Of a stretch of 53,863 bases of DNA, positions 27,214 through 36,555 are shown one piece after another. The stretch lies in assembly GCA_002388665.1 (NCBI GenBank), contig DGMY01000007.1, positions 1-53,863 of the forward strand, read 5' to 3'. The translations under genes and the position numbers were made by a program. This DNA comes from Opitutia bacterium UBA4506 (GTDB lineage Bacteria; Verrucomicrobiota; Verrucomicrobiia; Opitutales; Puniceicoccaceae). Position 1 is the first letter of the stretch, and the number at the start of each line of letters is the position of its first letter. The notes beneath the pieces are model-generated. The model was not told the DNA's origin. It made no database searches and worked only from the letters and a program-made list of their open reading frames with translations.

Positions 27214-27836
27214 CCCCACCCGGCTCCCTCTCTCTCCCCTCTCTCCCTCTCTCTCTCTCCCGATTAAGGACACCCATGTCTTTCTCCTCTCCCTCCTCTC
27301 CTGATTAGGGACACCCACTGACTTGAAGACGCTCTCCCTCTCCTGCTCCCGATTGGGGACATCCACCACCTCCGCCCTCCCTCCAAATACCAAATAAAGC
27401 AAATAAAGGACACCCAATGACTTGAAGGAGGATACCTGAGGATACCTTAAGGATGGATACCTTAAGGACACCCAACACCACCTCTATGGGGCCCTGCGAA
27501 ATCATCGGGGTAGTACGGAAGGATCTCTCCGTACTACGCAAAGGTGATTACGATCAGGTGATTACGTAAGGGACGCCCACATAGAAAATCCCTGCCCTGA
27601 CTCACGAGAATTCTTCATTGATTTGACGAGATCCAACCTAGCGCAGTGCATACCAAGGTGAAACCGTGCCTATGGGAAGAGATCGCAGAAGGGCCCGTGC
27701 CTCTCCCATCCTGTGGGAAGCCTAATCTCACCGCTCTGGCGATGCCATCAGAGGTTAGACCCCAACTCAAGAATGGATAGATTCTGAGGGACCTTCCTGT
27801 ATCACTTCTCGGTCCCGATGCGCCAACCATTCCCGT
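27214..27836 (+). repeat. CT-rich tract and array of GGACACCCA motifs
   Basis: This gene-free stretch starts with a CT-dinucleotide-rich tract (27222-27260). The motif GGACACCCA then recurs at 27268, 27309, 27408 and 27466, with variants GGACATCCA at 27358 and GGACGCCCA at 27571. It is usually preceded by an A/T-rich ATTAA- or ATAAA-like context. A direct repeat ATGACTTGAAG/CTGACTTGAAG follows two copies. The array sits beside the transposase gene at 27837-28949 and matches oppositely oriented copies at 30.7-31.0 kb. Confidence 0.75.
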
Positions 27837-28949
27837 CTATTGCCTCTGGCTCACCGCAGACTGAACAACTGGAACCTTCGAACGGTAGAGATGTTGGCTA
27901 CTTTTCATCCCTCGAAACCAATTTTGGCCAGTCTTTTTCGCTTGCGATAGGATAGAGTCTACAGATCCGGCGACCCTGTGAAAAAGGGTGCCGTAAGATT
28001 GGACATTCTGGGCCCAAGAAGCCGCATCTAAATCGAATCGATCCAAAACGCCGGCGATTCCTGCAGGGATAAACCCCGGCTTGTCCTTGCGAATCATTTT
28101 TCCGGTCCATTCGACCAAGGAAAAGTAATACTCCTCATCGATTCCTGTCAAAGGACTCTCTGCACCATCGATCGGCAGCAACCATTGAACCTCGGATTTC
28201 CATTTTAGCTCTTTGTCGATCTCCCGCTGCTGGACACTAGTCGGACGCTCAATATTTCCGAGCAGCCCCAACCGTTTCTCGGCTCGATTCGCCATCAATC
28301 GATCAAAAACACTAGTGAATTCGCTTTCCTCTAACCGATCAGCCAAACGCGCACGAACAGGATTCAGGTCTACATAGGCCATACAGGCCAGGATCGCTCC
28401 CCGATCCAAAAGGCGCTGACACTTAAACCGGCCCTCCCAAAATCGACCGCTGCATCTGTCCTCGGCGTTAGCTCGCCGCGCCAACGACTCATTCAGGCAA
28501 CGCATCAACCAACTTACATCCTTCAATCGGTCTCGGTACAATTGGATTCGGGCAGCGTCATTCCGAACTTGATTATACTTCTGTTCGTCGTAGGGCCGCC
28601 CTGCTCGGATCGCTTCTTTCCCGCGAAACAGCCGGCACCACCGTTCTGCGACTTGGTCATTGGTCCATGAGTCCGCCCAATCCGGTCGGGTACGCAATAC
28701 GACATGTAAATGATTGGACATGACTGCGTACGAGAACACCTCTACACCAAACAAACCGCTCAGCTCTTTCAACCGGTCCCGCACCCATCTTCGCCGATGT
28801 TCATAGTTTTTACCCGAATACGAATCGAAACCGCAAAGATACGCTCGGCGTACACAGCGGCTGACACAATGATACACTCCCACCTCGTTGGGAGAAACAA
28901 TTACTCTGCGTGCCTGGGTCATTGCTAAACGTGAACTTATGTTCACCAT
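27837..28949 (-). CDS. REP-associated tyrosine transposase (RAYT, Y1 family)
   Basis: 370 residues (361 from the alternative ATG at 28922). The N-terminal Y1_Tnp domain has EVGVYHCVSRCVRRAYLCG and the HUH metal motif in SNHLHVVLR. A catalytic Tyr is likely in the helix after the WEGRFKCQRLL block. YVDLNPVRARLA is also typical of RAYT proteins. Single-strand nickase or transposase acting on short palindromic repeats, normally domesticated rather than an IS. It is flanked on both sides by arrays of GGACACCCA in opposite orientation, which are candidate substrates. Confidence 0.88.
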   Translation of the reverse strand: MVNISSRLAMTQARRVIVSPNEVGVYHCVSRCVRRAYLCGFDSYSGKNYEHRRRWVRDRLKELSGLFGVEVFSYAVMSNHLHVVLRTRPDWADSWTNDQVAERWCRLFRGKEAIRAGRPYDEQKYNQVRNDAARIQLYRDRLKDVSWLMRCLNESLARRANAEDRCSGRFWEGRFKCQRLLDRGAILACMAYVDLNPVRARLADRLEESEFTSVFDRLMANRAEKRLGLLGNIERPTSVQQREIDKELKWKSEVQWLLPIDGAESPLTGIDEEYYFSLVEWTGKMIRKDKPGFIPAGIAGVLDRFDLDAASWAQNVQSYGTLFHRVAGSVDSILSQAKKTGQNWFRGMKSSQHLYRSKVPVVQSAVSQRQ

Positions 28950-29362
28950 GGGATCAAAGTCAACCTTTTCCTCACCCGCCCTGGATCTCCCGGCACACTT
29001 CCCGCGAGAAGAGTTGGGATCCGCATGGATCTCTCCGGATAGAATCCGGCCAATTGGAGCGCAGAGTCTTCCACCTATGAAGAATCGGGCATGGCGAGAA
29101 CCCTAGGTAGCGAGCAGTAGAGCGTTACCTATGCTGCCGCCTCGGTCGCGCAATCCCGTTCACTAGCCCACTTCGCTGCAGATTGCCCCACCAAAGAAGA
29201 AAACCTAGGTTGCCTACAATCGCAGAAATGGCCTAGGACCAAATCTCTATCGTAAGCAAACAGGCCGATCTCGACCACACTTTCTCCGCCCATGCCTCAC
29301 CGAGTTGCCTTGGTGGAGCGAGATAATACGTAAAAAAGCCCTAACCTTGGCCGACCCGAAAG
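28950..29362. other. Intergenic region upstream of transposase
   Basis: 413 bp. A short inverted repeat (GTGAAC, TTAT, GTTCAC) near 28931-28946 abuts the two possible transposase starts and could regulate them. The remainder shows no gene or repeat of the window families. Its right edge contains the terminator of the lipoprotein operon. Confidence 0.4.
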
Positions 29363-29400
29363 CTATTTATGGCCGGAGACTCCAACGCTTGCATTAGGGC
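29333..29400 (-). terminator. Possible terminator of lipoprotein operon
   Basis: On the minus strand GCCCTAA and TTAGGGC can pair around a loop that itself contains a GGCC/GGCC pairing, followed by six T residues. The stem begins inside the end of the small lipoprotein gene. Confidence 0.4.
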
Positions 29401-29533
29401 GAACGTGGAACTCGCCTCCGTAGTAATCCAGGTCCAATCCTACGTTTGCATACTTAGTCACACTACACCCACTGAACAGTAGCGAACCGACACAGAAAAT
29501 CAAAGAGAGGAGAATTTTTGAAGAACGATTCAT
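29363..29533 (-). CDS. Small lipoprotein, unknown function
   Basis: 56 residues. It starts MNRSSKILLSLIFCVGSLLF, with lipobox FSGC (Cys 23), and has a short mature part with DLDYYGGEFHVRPN and ending VSGHK. I do not recognise a named family, though the DYYGG..HVRPN pattern looks like a conserved small domain. The start lies 8 bp after the stop of the VOC lipoprotein gene, so the two form an operon; both products are lipoproteins. Confidence 0.75.
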   Translation of the reverse strand: MNRSSKILLSLIFCVGSLLFSGCSVTKYANVGLDLDYYGGEFHVRPNASVGVSGHK

Positions 29534-29541
29534 TGTGAAAC

Positions 29542-30381
29542 CTACTTGCTTTGTACGGCGAAGACTCCACCCGATGGATCAAGCACAACTGCAATGGTTC
29601 CATCCGACAATTCGCTATCGGGACCGATGACCACCCGACCACCATGCTTCGAAACCCTCCTCACAAAATCATCCACATCCTCCACCGCGAGAACGGGAAC
29701 CCAGACACTGCGTGCCTCCTCAAACGGACTTTGAGAGATAGTCGCAACTGGAGTATTTCCATTTACTAAATTGAATTGTTCCTCTCCCAATGCTGCTGCG
29801 ACCTCGACACCAGACAGAGCGCCGTACCAGAGCGCGCTTTCCTCGGGATTTTCGGTGAGTAATTCGTGCCAAATCCAGATACCTGGATCCGGGAGACGAT
29901 CCTTCGACTGGATCTGGACCAATTGGACAATCGCCCCATTCGGGTCCTCCAGTTGAACCACAGTTCCTCGATTTGGCAGTACCCCGACCGCAGACAACGG
30001 CTTTCCCCCCGCGTCTTTGATACGATCAAGGGCAATCCGAACATCCTGAGAGGCTATCGAATTCAACCAAAGAGCAGTTTCCGGAACTGTTCCTAGTATG
30101 GTCGCATCCACGATGCCGCCGATTAACTCTCCATCTGAATAAATCTCAAAGTAACCCTCATTAGACGATCGAAATTCCCAGCTGAAAAGGTCACCGTAAA
30201 ATGTTAGTGCGGCTGGCGCATCCGGAGTGATCAGGTCGTGCCAGACAAAATCTCCCGGCCTAACAGAGCCCCCCGATTGGCCCGATAGCGAGGGAACAAC
30301 CGGTCGATTCGAAACTCCGGCGCAACCAGCAAGCAAAGCGAGGCCAAGTGTAAAGGCTAGCGAATGTAAGCTAAATTTCAT
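29542..30381 (-). CDS. VOC (glyoxalase/bleomycin-resistance) family lipoprotein
   Basis: 279 residues. Lipoprotein signal LHSLAFTLGLALLAGC (Cys near 20). Two VOC modules follow: the first from PGDFVWHDLITPDAPAALTF to GTVVQLEDPNGAIVQLVQ, the second from GIWIWHELLTENPEESALWY to GTIAVVLDPSGGVFAVQ. Similar two-module proteins are annotated as glyoxalase-like, with no known substrate. Surface or periplasmic anchoring of a VOC protein is somewhat unusual. First gene of a two-gene lipoprotein operon. Confidence 0.85.
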   Translation of the reverse strand: MKFSLHSLAFTLGLALLAGCAGVSNRPVVPSLSGQSGGSVRPGDFVWHDLITPDAPAALTFYGDLFSWEFRSSNEGYFEIYSDGELIGGIVDATILGTVPETALWLNSIASQDVRIALDRIKDAGGKPLSAVGVLPNRGTVVQLEDPNGAIVQLVQIQSKDRLPDPGIWIWHELLTENPEESALWYGALSGVEVAAALGEEQFNLVNGNTPVATISQSPFEEARSVWVPVLAVEDVDDFVRRVSKHGGRVVIGPDSELSDGTIAVVLDPSGGVFAVQSK

Positions 30382-31000
30382 AGTTCAAGAGGTTCACCGA
30401 ACCGAGATTGCACCATATCCACGAGATCTTCGAATCTGCACTGTCCTCACCTAATTTTCACGAAACGAAGCGTATTAGAGATCAGAGCATTGGACCAGAA
30501 AAAAGGAAACCGGATACTTCACCCAATCGATACCACCCCCTCCGCAAAACAGGAAGAGGTTTAGCACGAGTCCTGGATTCGATACAGATGCTGCCATTCA
30601 TTCCGAGTGCCCAAAGGAAGTGCCGATTGGACCTGACTACACACATCACCTAGGCCACATCCATCGCACTCGACGACTCATTTGGGGGATTTTCAACAGA
30701 TTTTCTGTCAATTAATTTCTCCGATCCCTATGGGTGTCCTCGATTTGCTTCCTCGATTTGCTCGCCTCGCTCGATTTGCTCTCGATTTGCTCCTCGATTT
30801 GCTCGCCTCGATTTGGGAACCCGGGACCCCGTTTCGGTGGGTGTCCCCAATTTGTCCCCCAATTTGTCCCCAATTTGTCCCCAATTTGGGAATCCAATGG
30901 GTGTCCTCTATTGGTATCCTCTATTGGTATTATTGGTATTATTGGGGAATCTATGGGTGTCCTCTATTGGGGTGGGGTGGGGAATCTGGGGAGTCTGGAA
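30382..31000. repeat. Low-complexity tandem repeats with TGGGTGTCC motifs
   Basis: The left half (30382-30680) shows nothing recognisable. From about 30729 to 30965 TGGGTGTCC occurs four times (near 30729, 30838, 30896, 30952), the reverse complement of the motif array at 27.2-27.6 kb. Between copies are short imperfect tandem repeats: CTCGATTTG (about six copies, 30738-30810), CCCAATTTGT (about four, 30845-30890) and TATTGGTATTATTGG-type units (30908-30945). The pattern looks like replication slippage or repeat-mediated duplication. Confidence 0.75.
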
Positions 31001-31915
31001 TTATGCTCTTGGATGGGCCTGTCGATAGACCTCTTGCAGTCTAGCGATACTGGTATGGGTATAGATTTGAGTGGTCGACAGACTGGCGTGCCCTAGTAGC
31101 TCTTGGACACTGCGAATGTCTGCTCCTCCATCGAGAAGGTGGGTGGCAAATGAATGCCTTAATTTGTGCGGGGAGAGGTCTTGCGGCAATTCTGCCAGTG
31201 CCAGATACTTTTTCATCTGCAACTGAATCCAGCGGGTTGACACTCCTTTCCCCGAGGTGTGAACGACGACAGGTCCGCGTCCTGCGTGTTCGCGATTGCT
31301 CAAATGAATGTGTTGCCGCAGGCAATGAACCGCTACCTTTCCCATCGGGACAATTCGCTCCTTTTGTCCCTTCCCCATCACACGAATCAATCCTCTCCCG
31401 ATCTCCAAGCGCCCCAGGTCAGCCCCTACTAATTCGCTGATCCGTAAACCCGCCCCATACAGCATCTCCAGGACGGCTCGGTCGCGCCAGGCATCGAATG
31501 CTGTAATCGACTTTTTCTCCAACAATCTCGTGGGTCCATCAAGAAAGAGCCGGATCTGATTTTCGGTTAAAAATCGTGGCAGAGTCTTTTCGAGCTTGGG
31601 CAGTGACAGTGCAGAGAACGGATTTACCGTCACGCTCCCCCGTTCTCGATGGAACCGATAGAAAGCCCGAATTCCTGCGACTCGATTATGGAGAGTTCTG
31701 CGGGAATAAGTCCGTTGCAATTCGATGGCGTAGCTACGGGCGGTACGCGTGTCGGTATCCCTCCAGGACTTCGACTCTCCCAGCCACGACAGAAACCGGT
31801 CCACCGCCAATCGATAGTTTCGAACGGTGGCTGGAGACATGCGGCGTTCGCCCACTAAATAAGACAAAAAATCCTCCACATCCGGATCCACTGTCTCCCC
31901 CGTACTCTCACTCAT
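31001..31915 (-). CDS. xerC: Tyrosine recombinase XerC/XerD family
   Basis: 304 residues from ATG 31915 (a GTG two codons earlier is possible). N-terminal SAM-like DNA-binding domain, including FLSYLVGERRMSPATVRNYR. Catalytic domain with Arg in GAGLRISEL (Arg158), Lys in GKGQKERIVP, HKLRHSFATH (His250, Arg253), GHASLSTT (His276) and nucleophile IYTHT (Tyr285). All catalytic residues are present and the length is that of chromosomal Xer recombinases resolving dimers at dif. XerC rather than XerD is a guess. It is not an integron integrase: no additional domain is apparent and it lies 19 kb from the cassette array. Confidence 0.9.
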   Translation of the reverse strand: MSESTGETVDPDVEDFLSYLVGERRMSPATVRNYRLAVDRFLSWLGESKSWRDTDTRTARSYAIELQRTYSRRTLHNRVAGIRAFYRFHRERGSVTVNPFSALSLPKLEKTLPRFLTENQIRLFLDGPTRLLEKKSITAFDAWRDRAVLEMLYGAGLRISELVGADLGRLEIGRGLIRVMGKGQKERIVPMGKVAVHCLRQHIHLSNREHAGRGPVVVHTSGKGVSTRWIQLQMKKYLALAELPQDLSPHKLRHSFATHLLDGGADIRSVQELLGHASLSTTQIYTHTSIARLQEVYRQAHPRA

Positions 31916-32062
31916 GAGCACCCATCTTCCAGATCGCCGAGCGGAAGTCCAACCGAGTTTTTACCCCGATCCGCGCCGTCATCCCTATTCGACTAAGGCC
32001 TCTCCAGAGGCGACAACTGGGGGCGGCAGATTGAAGGAGTTGCGGCTCCCCAACCAGAAGAC

Positions 32063-32893
32063 CTACCCACCGAGGAACTCGCGAACCGTGCGCGTAAAAT
32101 CGTCCTTCGCCTCGACATGAATATTGTGCCCGGCGTTCTCAAGACGCCGCGCCCGAAGATTTCCAAAAAAATCTTCAGCATCATCCAGGTCCTCCGCGCG
32201 GACAAAATTCGATTTGCCCCCGTAGATCAACAAGGTTGGACAGTCGATGGGCAGCACTCCCTCTCCGAATGGCATCGCCGCCAACTTAGACAAATTCCGG
32301 TGGAGTCCCGTCAAATTCACCTGCCACCGAAAGCCACCTTCTTCGTCACGCACCAGATTTGTGAGAAGAAACTGCCGCAACGCCCAATCCGAAACCCGCT
32401 CGGCGAGGGCTGCATCCGCGGCTTTACGATCAGGAATGCTATGGGTGTCCAACATCTCCATGGCTTCGAAATCGCTCCGGTGATGCGGTGGATAGACCCG
32501 AGGAAAAATATCTGCCAGGACCAATTTTCTCACCAAATCGGGAGAATCTGAGGCGATCCGCATGGCTACCTTCCCGCCTAAACTGTGGCCCAGCCAATCT
32601 GCACACCCGATGCCGGTCTCCTCGGCCCATGTCCGAATCCTAAAGGACATCTCTTCAAAAGAGGGGTCATCCGTCCACTCGGACTCTCCATGATCGGGCA
32701 GATCCAGAGCATACACGGTGCGTCCCTGCCCCAACGCCTTGCCAGCACTGAGCCAATTCCGCGACGAACCCAGAAGACCGTGAAGGATGATGAGCGGCGG
32801 TAAATCCGCATCATTTTCCCCGGAAAGAATCCGTACATTGATTTTCCCTTTGCGATTTGAACGGGAAGTGGAACTCTGGTGGTTTATCGCCAT
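32063..32893 (-). CDS. Alpha/beta hydrolase (YbfF-like)
   Basis: 276 residues from ATG 32893; upstream codons overlap the MutS leader. Alpha/beta hydrolase fold: oxyanion HGLLGSSRNW (about residues 37-46), DLPDHGES, the nucleophile elbow GHSLGGKVA and the final His in ENAGHNIHVEA. It resembles esterase YbfF. Likely carboxylesterase or thioesterase; substrate unknown. It diverges from mutS across only 32 bp, so their promoters overlap. The intervening strip before XerC (31916-32062) shows nothing. Confidence 0.9.
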   Translation of the reverse strand: MAINHQSSTSRSNRKGKINVRILSGENDADLPPLIILHGLLGSSRNWLSAGKALGQGRTVYALDLPDHGESEWTDDPSFEEMSFRIRTWAEETGIGCADWLGHSLGGKVAMRIASDSPDLVRKLVLADIFPRVYPPHHRSDFEAMEMLDTHSIPDRKAADAALAERVSDWALRQFLLTNLVRDEEGGFRWQVNLTGLHRNLSKLAAMPFGEGVLPIDCPTLLIYGGKSNFVRAEDLDDAEDFFGNLRARRLENAGHNIHVEAKDDFTRTVREFLGG

Positions 32894-32925
32894 AGCTAAT
32901 TCAATATTATAGACACCGCCCATAT

Positions 32926-35457
32926 ATGACTGCCAAGAAGGAAACGCCGATGATGCAGCAATACCGAGAGGTTCAGTCCAGCCTCCCTCCGGGCTGCCTC
33001 CTCCTCTTTCGGCTGGGCGATTTCTACGAGATGTTCGAAGACGACGCCGTCAAAGGTGCCTCGGTTCTCGGAATTACACTCACGAAGCGGCACGACATGC
33101 AGATGGCGGGCATCCCCTACCATGCGGCCGACAACTACGTACAAAAAATTCTCGATGCGGGCCTCAAGGTAGCCATTTGCGAGCAAACCGAGGTTCCCAA
33201 ACCTGGGAAACTGGTCAACCGAGCCCTGACCCGCATCCTCACCCCGGGCACCGTCCTGGAGGAAGATCAACTCGATCCCCGTTCCGGCTCCTGGCTCGCC
33301 GCCCTGGATTGGGACAAGAACGGCCTGCACGCGGCCTGGCTCGATCTCTCGGCGGGCATTTTTGAGATCGCCTCCGAATCCCAGGCCGAAGATCTGGTCA
33401 GTTGTCTCGATGCACTCTCTCCCACGGAGATCGTCATCTCTGAGCGGCTTCAGAAACAAGAGCTACCCGAAGAAGTCCGTTGGCTCCTCAAACGCTCCGT
33501 AGTGACCGTTCTCGATCGGGAGGAATCCGAGAGTCGAGACCCCATCGGTGAGATATCCCGGGTGTTGGGCGTTCTCTCGCTTGAAGGATTTGGCATCGAG
33601 AGTACACACCCCGCCCTACCCTGTGCAGCCTCACTGCTTCGGTACGCTGGCGAAATGCTCCGGCGCACTCCGGGAAACCTCAATCGGCTGGCCTGGAGAC
33701 GGCTCGATGAAACGGTTCGAGTGGACTCGGCGACCCAACGAAATCTTGAAATTTTTGAAACCACCAAAGGCGGTCGCACCGGTTCCCTCATCGATTGTTT
33801 CGACTCCTGCGTAACCGCAGCCGGATCGCGGCTGGTCGAGCGCTGGTTTGGAAATCCTATTCGCGATATCGAAGAGTTGAATCGCCGCCAGCTACTCATC
33901 GGACTTTTCCACGACCGCACGATCGAATCTTCTGACCTGCGGACGGCACTTCGGCAAACCCGCGACCTGAGCCGAATCCTCAGTCGATTACAAAACCGAA
34001 TCCGCAATCCCCGCGAGATCGGTGGGATTCGGGACACCCTCCGCCAATTGCCAGCAATTCTGGCCGATCTGAGAAATCTCCGCGAAGAATCCGCCGAAAG
34101 ACTGGCCGAACGGATCGGTGAGTTTGACTCACTCAAAGGAGTTCTCGATACAACCCTAGCCGAAGAGCTTCCGGGGAATCTGAACGACGGAGGAGTCATT
34201 CGCGATGGATACGATGCCGAGCTGGATCGGGTTCGCAACCTCGCCCGAAACGCCCGCACCTGGGTCGCCGATCGGGAGCAAGAGGAGCGCGAAAAAACTG
34301 GCATCAAAAACCTGCGGATAAAATACAACGGCAGTTTTGGATACTTTATCGAGGTGACGAAGTCGAATGTGCACCTCGTGCCCGACCACTACGTCCGCAA
34401 GCAGACCATGACCAATGCGGAGCGGTACTATACCGACGACCTCAAGGAGAAGGAAAAGGAGATTCTCAATGCAGAGGAGAAGGCAATCGCCCGCGAAGAG
34501 GAAATTTTTCTCGAAGTCATCGAACAGGTGCTTTCCGAAGCTGACGGCTTACGCCGGACCGCCGAAGCCCTCGCCGAAACAGACCTACTGATTGGCTGGG
34601 CCCATCTCGCCCGCAGCCGCGGTTACGTACGCCCGACAATTGACGACACCCTGGACATCGACATTGAAAACGGCCGACACCCAGTCATTGAGGAGTCCCT
34701 CCGGGCTTCACCTGAAGGTATCGCAGGAGCGGATAGCTTCGTTCCCAACAGTTGCTCCCTCTCTTCCACCCATCATCAGATCGCGGTTCTCACCGGACCC
34801 AATATGGCCGGAAAATCGACCTACATCCGACAGGTCGCACTCATCGCATTCCTTGCGCACACCGGCTCTTGGGTACCTGCAGATAATTGTCGAATCGGCT
34901 GGATTGACCGTATTTTCTCCCGAGTCGGCGCAAGCGATGAACTAGCGCGGGGACACTCTACCTTTATGGTCGAGATGAATGAGACCGCGAACATATTGAA
35001 CAATTCCAGCGAGCGCTCTCTCATCATTCTCGACGAGATCGGGCGGGGAACGAGTACTTACGACGGGCTCTCGATTGCCTGGGCAGTGATCGAGAATCTT
35101 CATGGAAGTGGTCCCAAGGGAGCGCGAACTCTTTTCGCAACCCACTACCACGAACTAACGCGCCTCGAGAACAGCCTGCCCCGACTTCAGAATTTTTCCG
35201 TCTCAGTTAAAGAGTGGAACGACCAGATTATCTTTATGCGGCAAGTCATTCCCGGCGCCGCCGATCGCTCGTACGGGATCCAAGTAGCCAGACTCGCCGG
35301 GATTCCAAGCACTGTCATTGAGCGCGCAAAAGAGATTCTCGATACTTTGGAGAACGGTAATTCCAATTCGGATACTGAAACAAAGGGAACAACAGGGTCG
35401 CGACGAAAAAAGGAAACGACGCCAATGGCTGATCAATTGAGCCTTTTCGGCGATTAG
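32926..35457 (+). CDS. mutS: DNA mismatch repair protein MutS
   Basis: 843 residues. Mismatch-binding domain with FYEMFEDD (Phe33-Tyr-Glu35), connector, lever and clamp regions (NLRIKYNGSFGYFIEVTK), then ATPase domain with Walker A GPNMAGKST (near 625), LARGHSTFMVEMNET and LIILDEIGRGTSTYDG (Walker B), ATHYHEL and a C-terminal MADQLSLFGD tail. Recognises mismatches and recruits MutL. All motifs are intact. Start ATG 32926 overlaps the upstream region of the divergent hydrolase. Confidence 0.97.
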   Translation: MTAKKETPMMQQYREVQSSLPPGCLLLFRLGDFYEMFEDDAVKGASVLGITLTKRHDMQMAGIPYHAADNYVQKILDAGLKVAICEQTEVPKPGKLVNRALTRILTPGTVLEEDQLDPRSGSWLAALDWDKNGLHAAWLDLSAGIFEIASESQAEDLVSCLDALSPTEIVISERLQKQELPEEVRWLLKRSVVTVLDREESESRDPIGEISRVLGVLSLEGFGIESTHPALPCAASLLRYAGEMLRRTPGNLNRLAWRRLDETVRVDSATQRNLEIFETTKGGRTGSLIDCFDSCVTAAGSRLVERWFGNPIRDIEELNRRQLLIGLFHDRTIESSDLRTALRQTRDLSRILSRLQNRIRNPREIGGIRDTLRQLPAILADLRNLREESAERLAERIGEFDSLKGVLDTTLAEELPGNLNDGGVIRDGYDAELDRVRNLARNARTWVADREQEEREKTGIKNLRIKYNGSFGYFIEVTKSNVHLVPDHYVRKQTMTNAERYYTDDLKEKEKEILNAEEKAIAREEEIFLEVIEQVLSEADGLRRTAEALAETDLLIGWAHLARSRGYVRPTIDDTLDIDIENGRHPVIEESLRASPEGIAGADSFVPNSCSLSSTHHQIAVLTGPNMAGKSTYIRQVALIAFLAHTGSWVPADNCRIGWIDRIFSRVGASDELARGHSTFMVEMNETANILNNSSERSLIILDEIGRGTSTYDGLSIAWAVIENLHGSGPKGARTLFATHYHELTRLENSLPRLQNFSVSVKEWNDQIIFMRQVIPGAADRSYGIQVARLAGIPSTVIERAKEILDTLENGNSNSDTETKGTTGSRRKKETTPMADQLSLFGD

Positions 35458-35485
35458 TGCCGTGCCACACCGTCCTTTCTGAGGA

Positions 35486-36490
35486 TCATGCGGAGAGCGC
35501 GCTCCAGCGCCCCTGCAACAGTGAACGGCGGGGAAGCTCCGGCACTCCGTATTCCCTCCGCAGGAGATGTTGATGCAACATTCTCATCCCATCGGCGCCG
35601 AGCCTCGCACAGTCCGACGACAAACGGGGCACCTGATCCAATAACTCGTTATCTCCGACCGCAAAATCATTGAGCAAGAGGAAGCGGGAGGCATCGCCCG
35701 GCCAGCCGCAAAAGAGGGAATCATGAATGGTGATGATTCCATCCAGCTCATTCCGTCTGCACCAATACGAAAACGACCGTCGACTGCCAGCCTTCCCCTT
35801 GAAGATGAGTGGCGATTGATCACCGATTCCAGCCAGATATCCGCCTAACCACCGATGCCCGGTTCGTCCTTCGAGCTCAGTATTGACCACAAATCCAATT
35901 CGAGAACTGCCCCGGTCCAACAGAATTTTCACCGCACTGAACGAACCCCAGAAATAATCTGGTGCTACAGCATGCAACACCGGTCGGTGTTCTACGGCCC
36001 CGATGGAGACGCCAGCGAAATTCTCCCACGGCCATTCCTCTAGATTCGTCTCGTGATCAGAGGGACCGAGCAGAAGTCCTCGAACTCCCCGATGAAAAAG
36101 CACCCGGGAGAATGACTTTCGCTCTTTCAAGCTCACTGGTAGAGGGTGCCTTTCAATCGAATACCCGACCGACAGGGCCTCACGCCGTGCCCCCACCAAA
36201 ACCTCCCGGCTGTATTGACTGCCGTCGCGGTCGAGAAATACAACCGTACTCCCATCTCCCTTTTCCGCGCCAGCGGTTCGATAGGCAGCGAGGGCGGAGA
36301 GCACTGGATCCGGTCGATAGTTCAGCTCCTCGATCACCTTGAGCACCTTCTCTCGCGTCGAACCTCCCACCGCATGGCCACCGCGCACCACGCGGGAAAC
36401 AGTCATCGAACTCACCCCCGCACGGATGGCGACATCTGCCAGTGTCGTCCTCGTCGATCTCTCTCCGCTCTGTGAACCCTCTTCCCCCAC
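35486..36490 (-). CDS. LacI family transcriptional regulator
   Basis: 334 residues from GTG 36490. The helix-turn-helix TLADVAIRAGVSSMTVSRVV (about residues 16-35) and hinge VIEELNYRPDPVLSAL are typical. The sugar-binding periplasmic-binding-protein-like domain has GLLLGPSD, IGFVVNTELEGRTGHRWLGG and a C-terminal RRSLLQGRW. It is divergent from the propeller-like gene at 36556, with only 65 bp between starts. That gap holds TGTTACTGTTATCA (36495-36508), a partial match to the palindrome at 47372-47386. Autoregulation and control of the neighbour are inferred. Confidence 0.92.
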   Translation of the reverse strand: MGEEGSQSGERSTRTTLADVAIRAGVSSMTVSRVVRGGHAVGGSTREKVLKVIEELNYRPDPVLSALAAYRTAGAEKGDGSTVVFLDRDGSQYSREVLVGARREALSVGYSIERHPLPVSLKERKSFSRVLFHRGVRGLLLGPSDHETNLEEWPWENFAGVSIGAVEHRPVLHAVAPDYFWGSFSAVKILLDRGSSRIGFVVNTELEGRTGHRWLGGYLAGIGDQSPLIFKGKAGSRRSFSYWCRRNELDGIITIHDSLFCGWPGDASRFLLLNDFAVGDNELLDQVPRLSSDCARLGADGMRMLHQHLLRREYGVPELPRRSLLQGRWSALSA

Positions 36491-36510
36491 GTTATGTTAC
36501 TGTTATCATT
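36491..36510. promoter_or_regulatory. Possible LacI-type operator, degenerate
   Basis: TGTTACTGTTATCA shares the half-site TGTTAC and 10 of 15 aligned bases with TTGTTACCGTAACAA at 47372-47386. It lies immediately upstream of the LacI regulator start and of the divergent gene. Confidence 0.35.
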
Positions 36511-36555
36511 TCGAGTGACTTTTCAATTTCAAATAAAACCGCACAGTAGATCCCC

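Noticed and set aside
27205..27541. Minus-strand frames across the CT-rich and GGACACCCA array
   Set aside because: Their proteins are low-complexity translations of the repeats.
31001..31915. Tyrosine recombinase as the integron integrase of the cassette array
   Set aside because: It has Xer length and motif spacing, no additional IntI domain is apparent, and it lies about 19 kb from the attI-like site.
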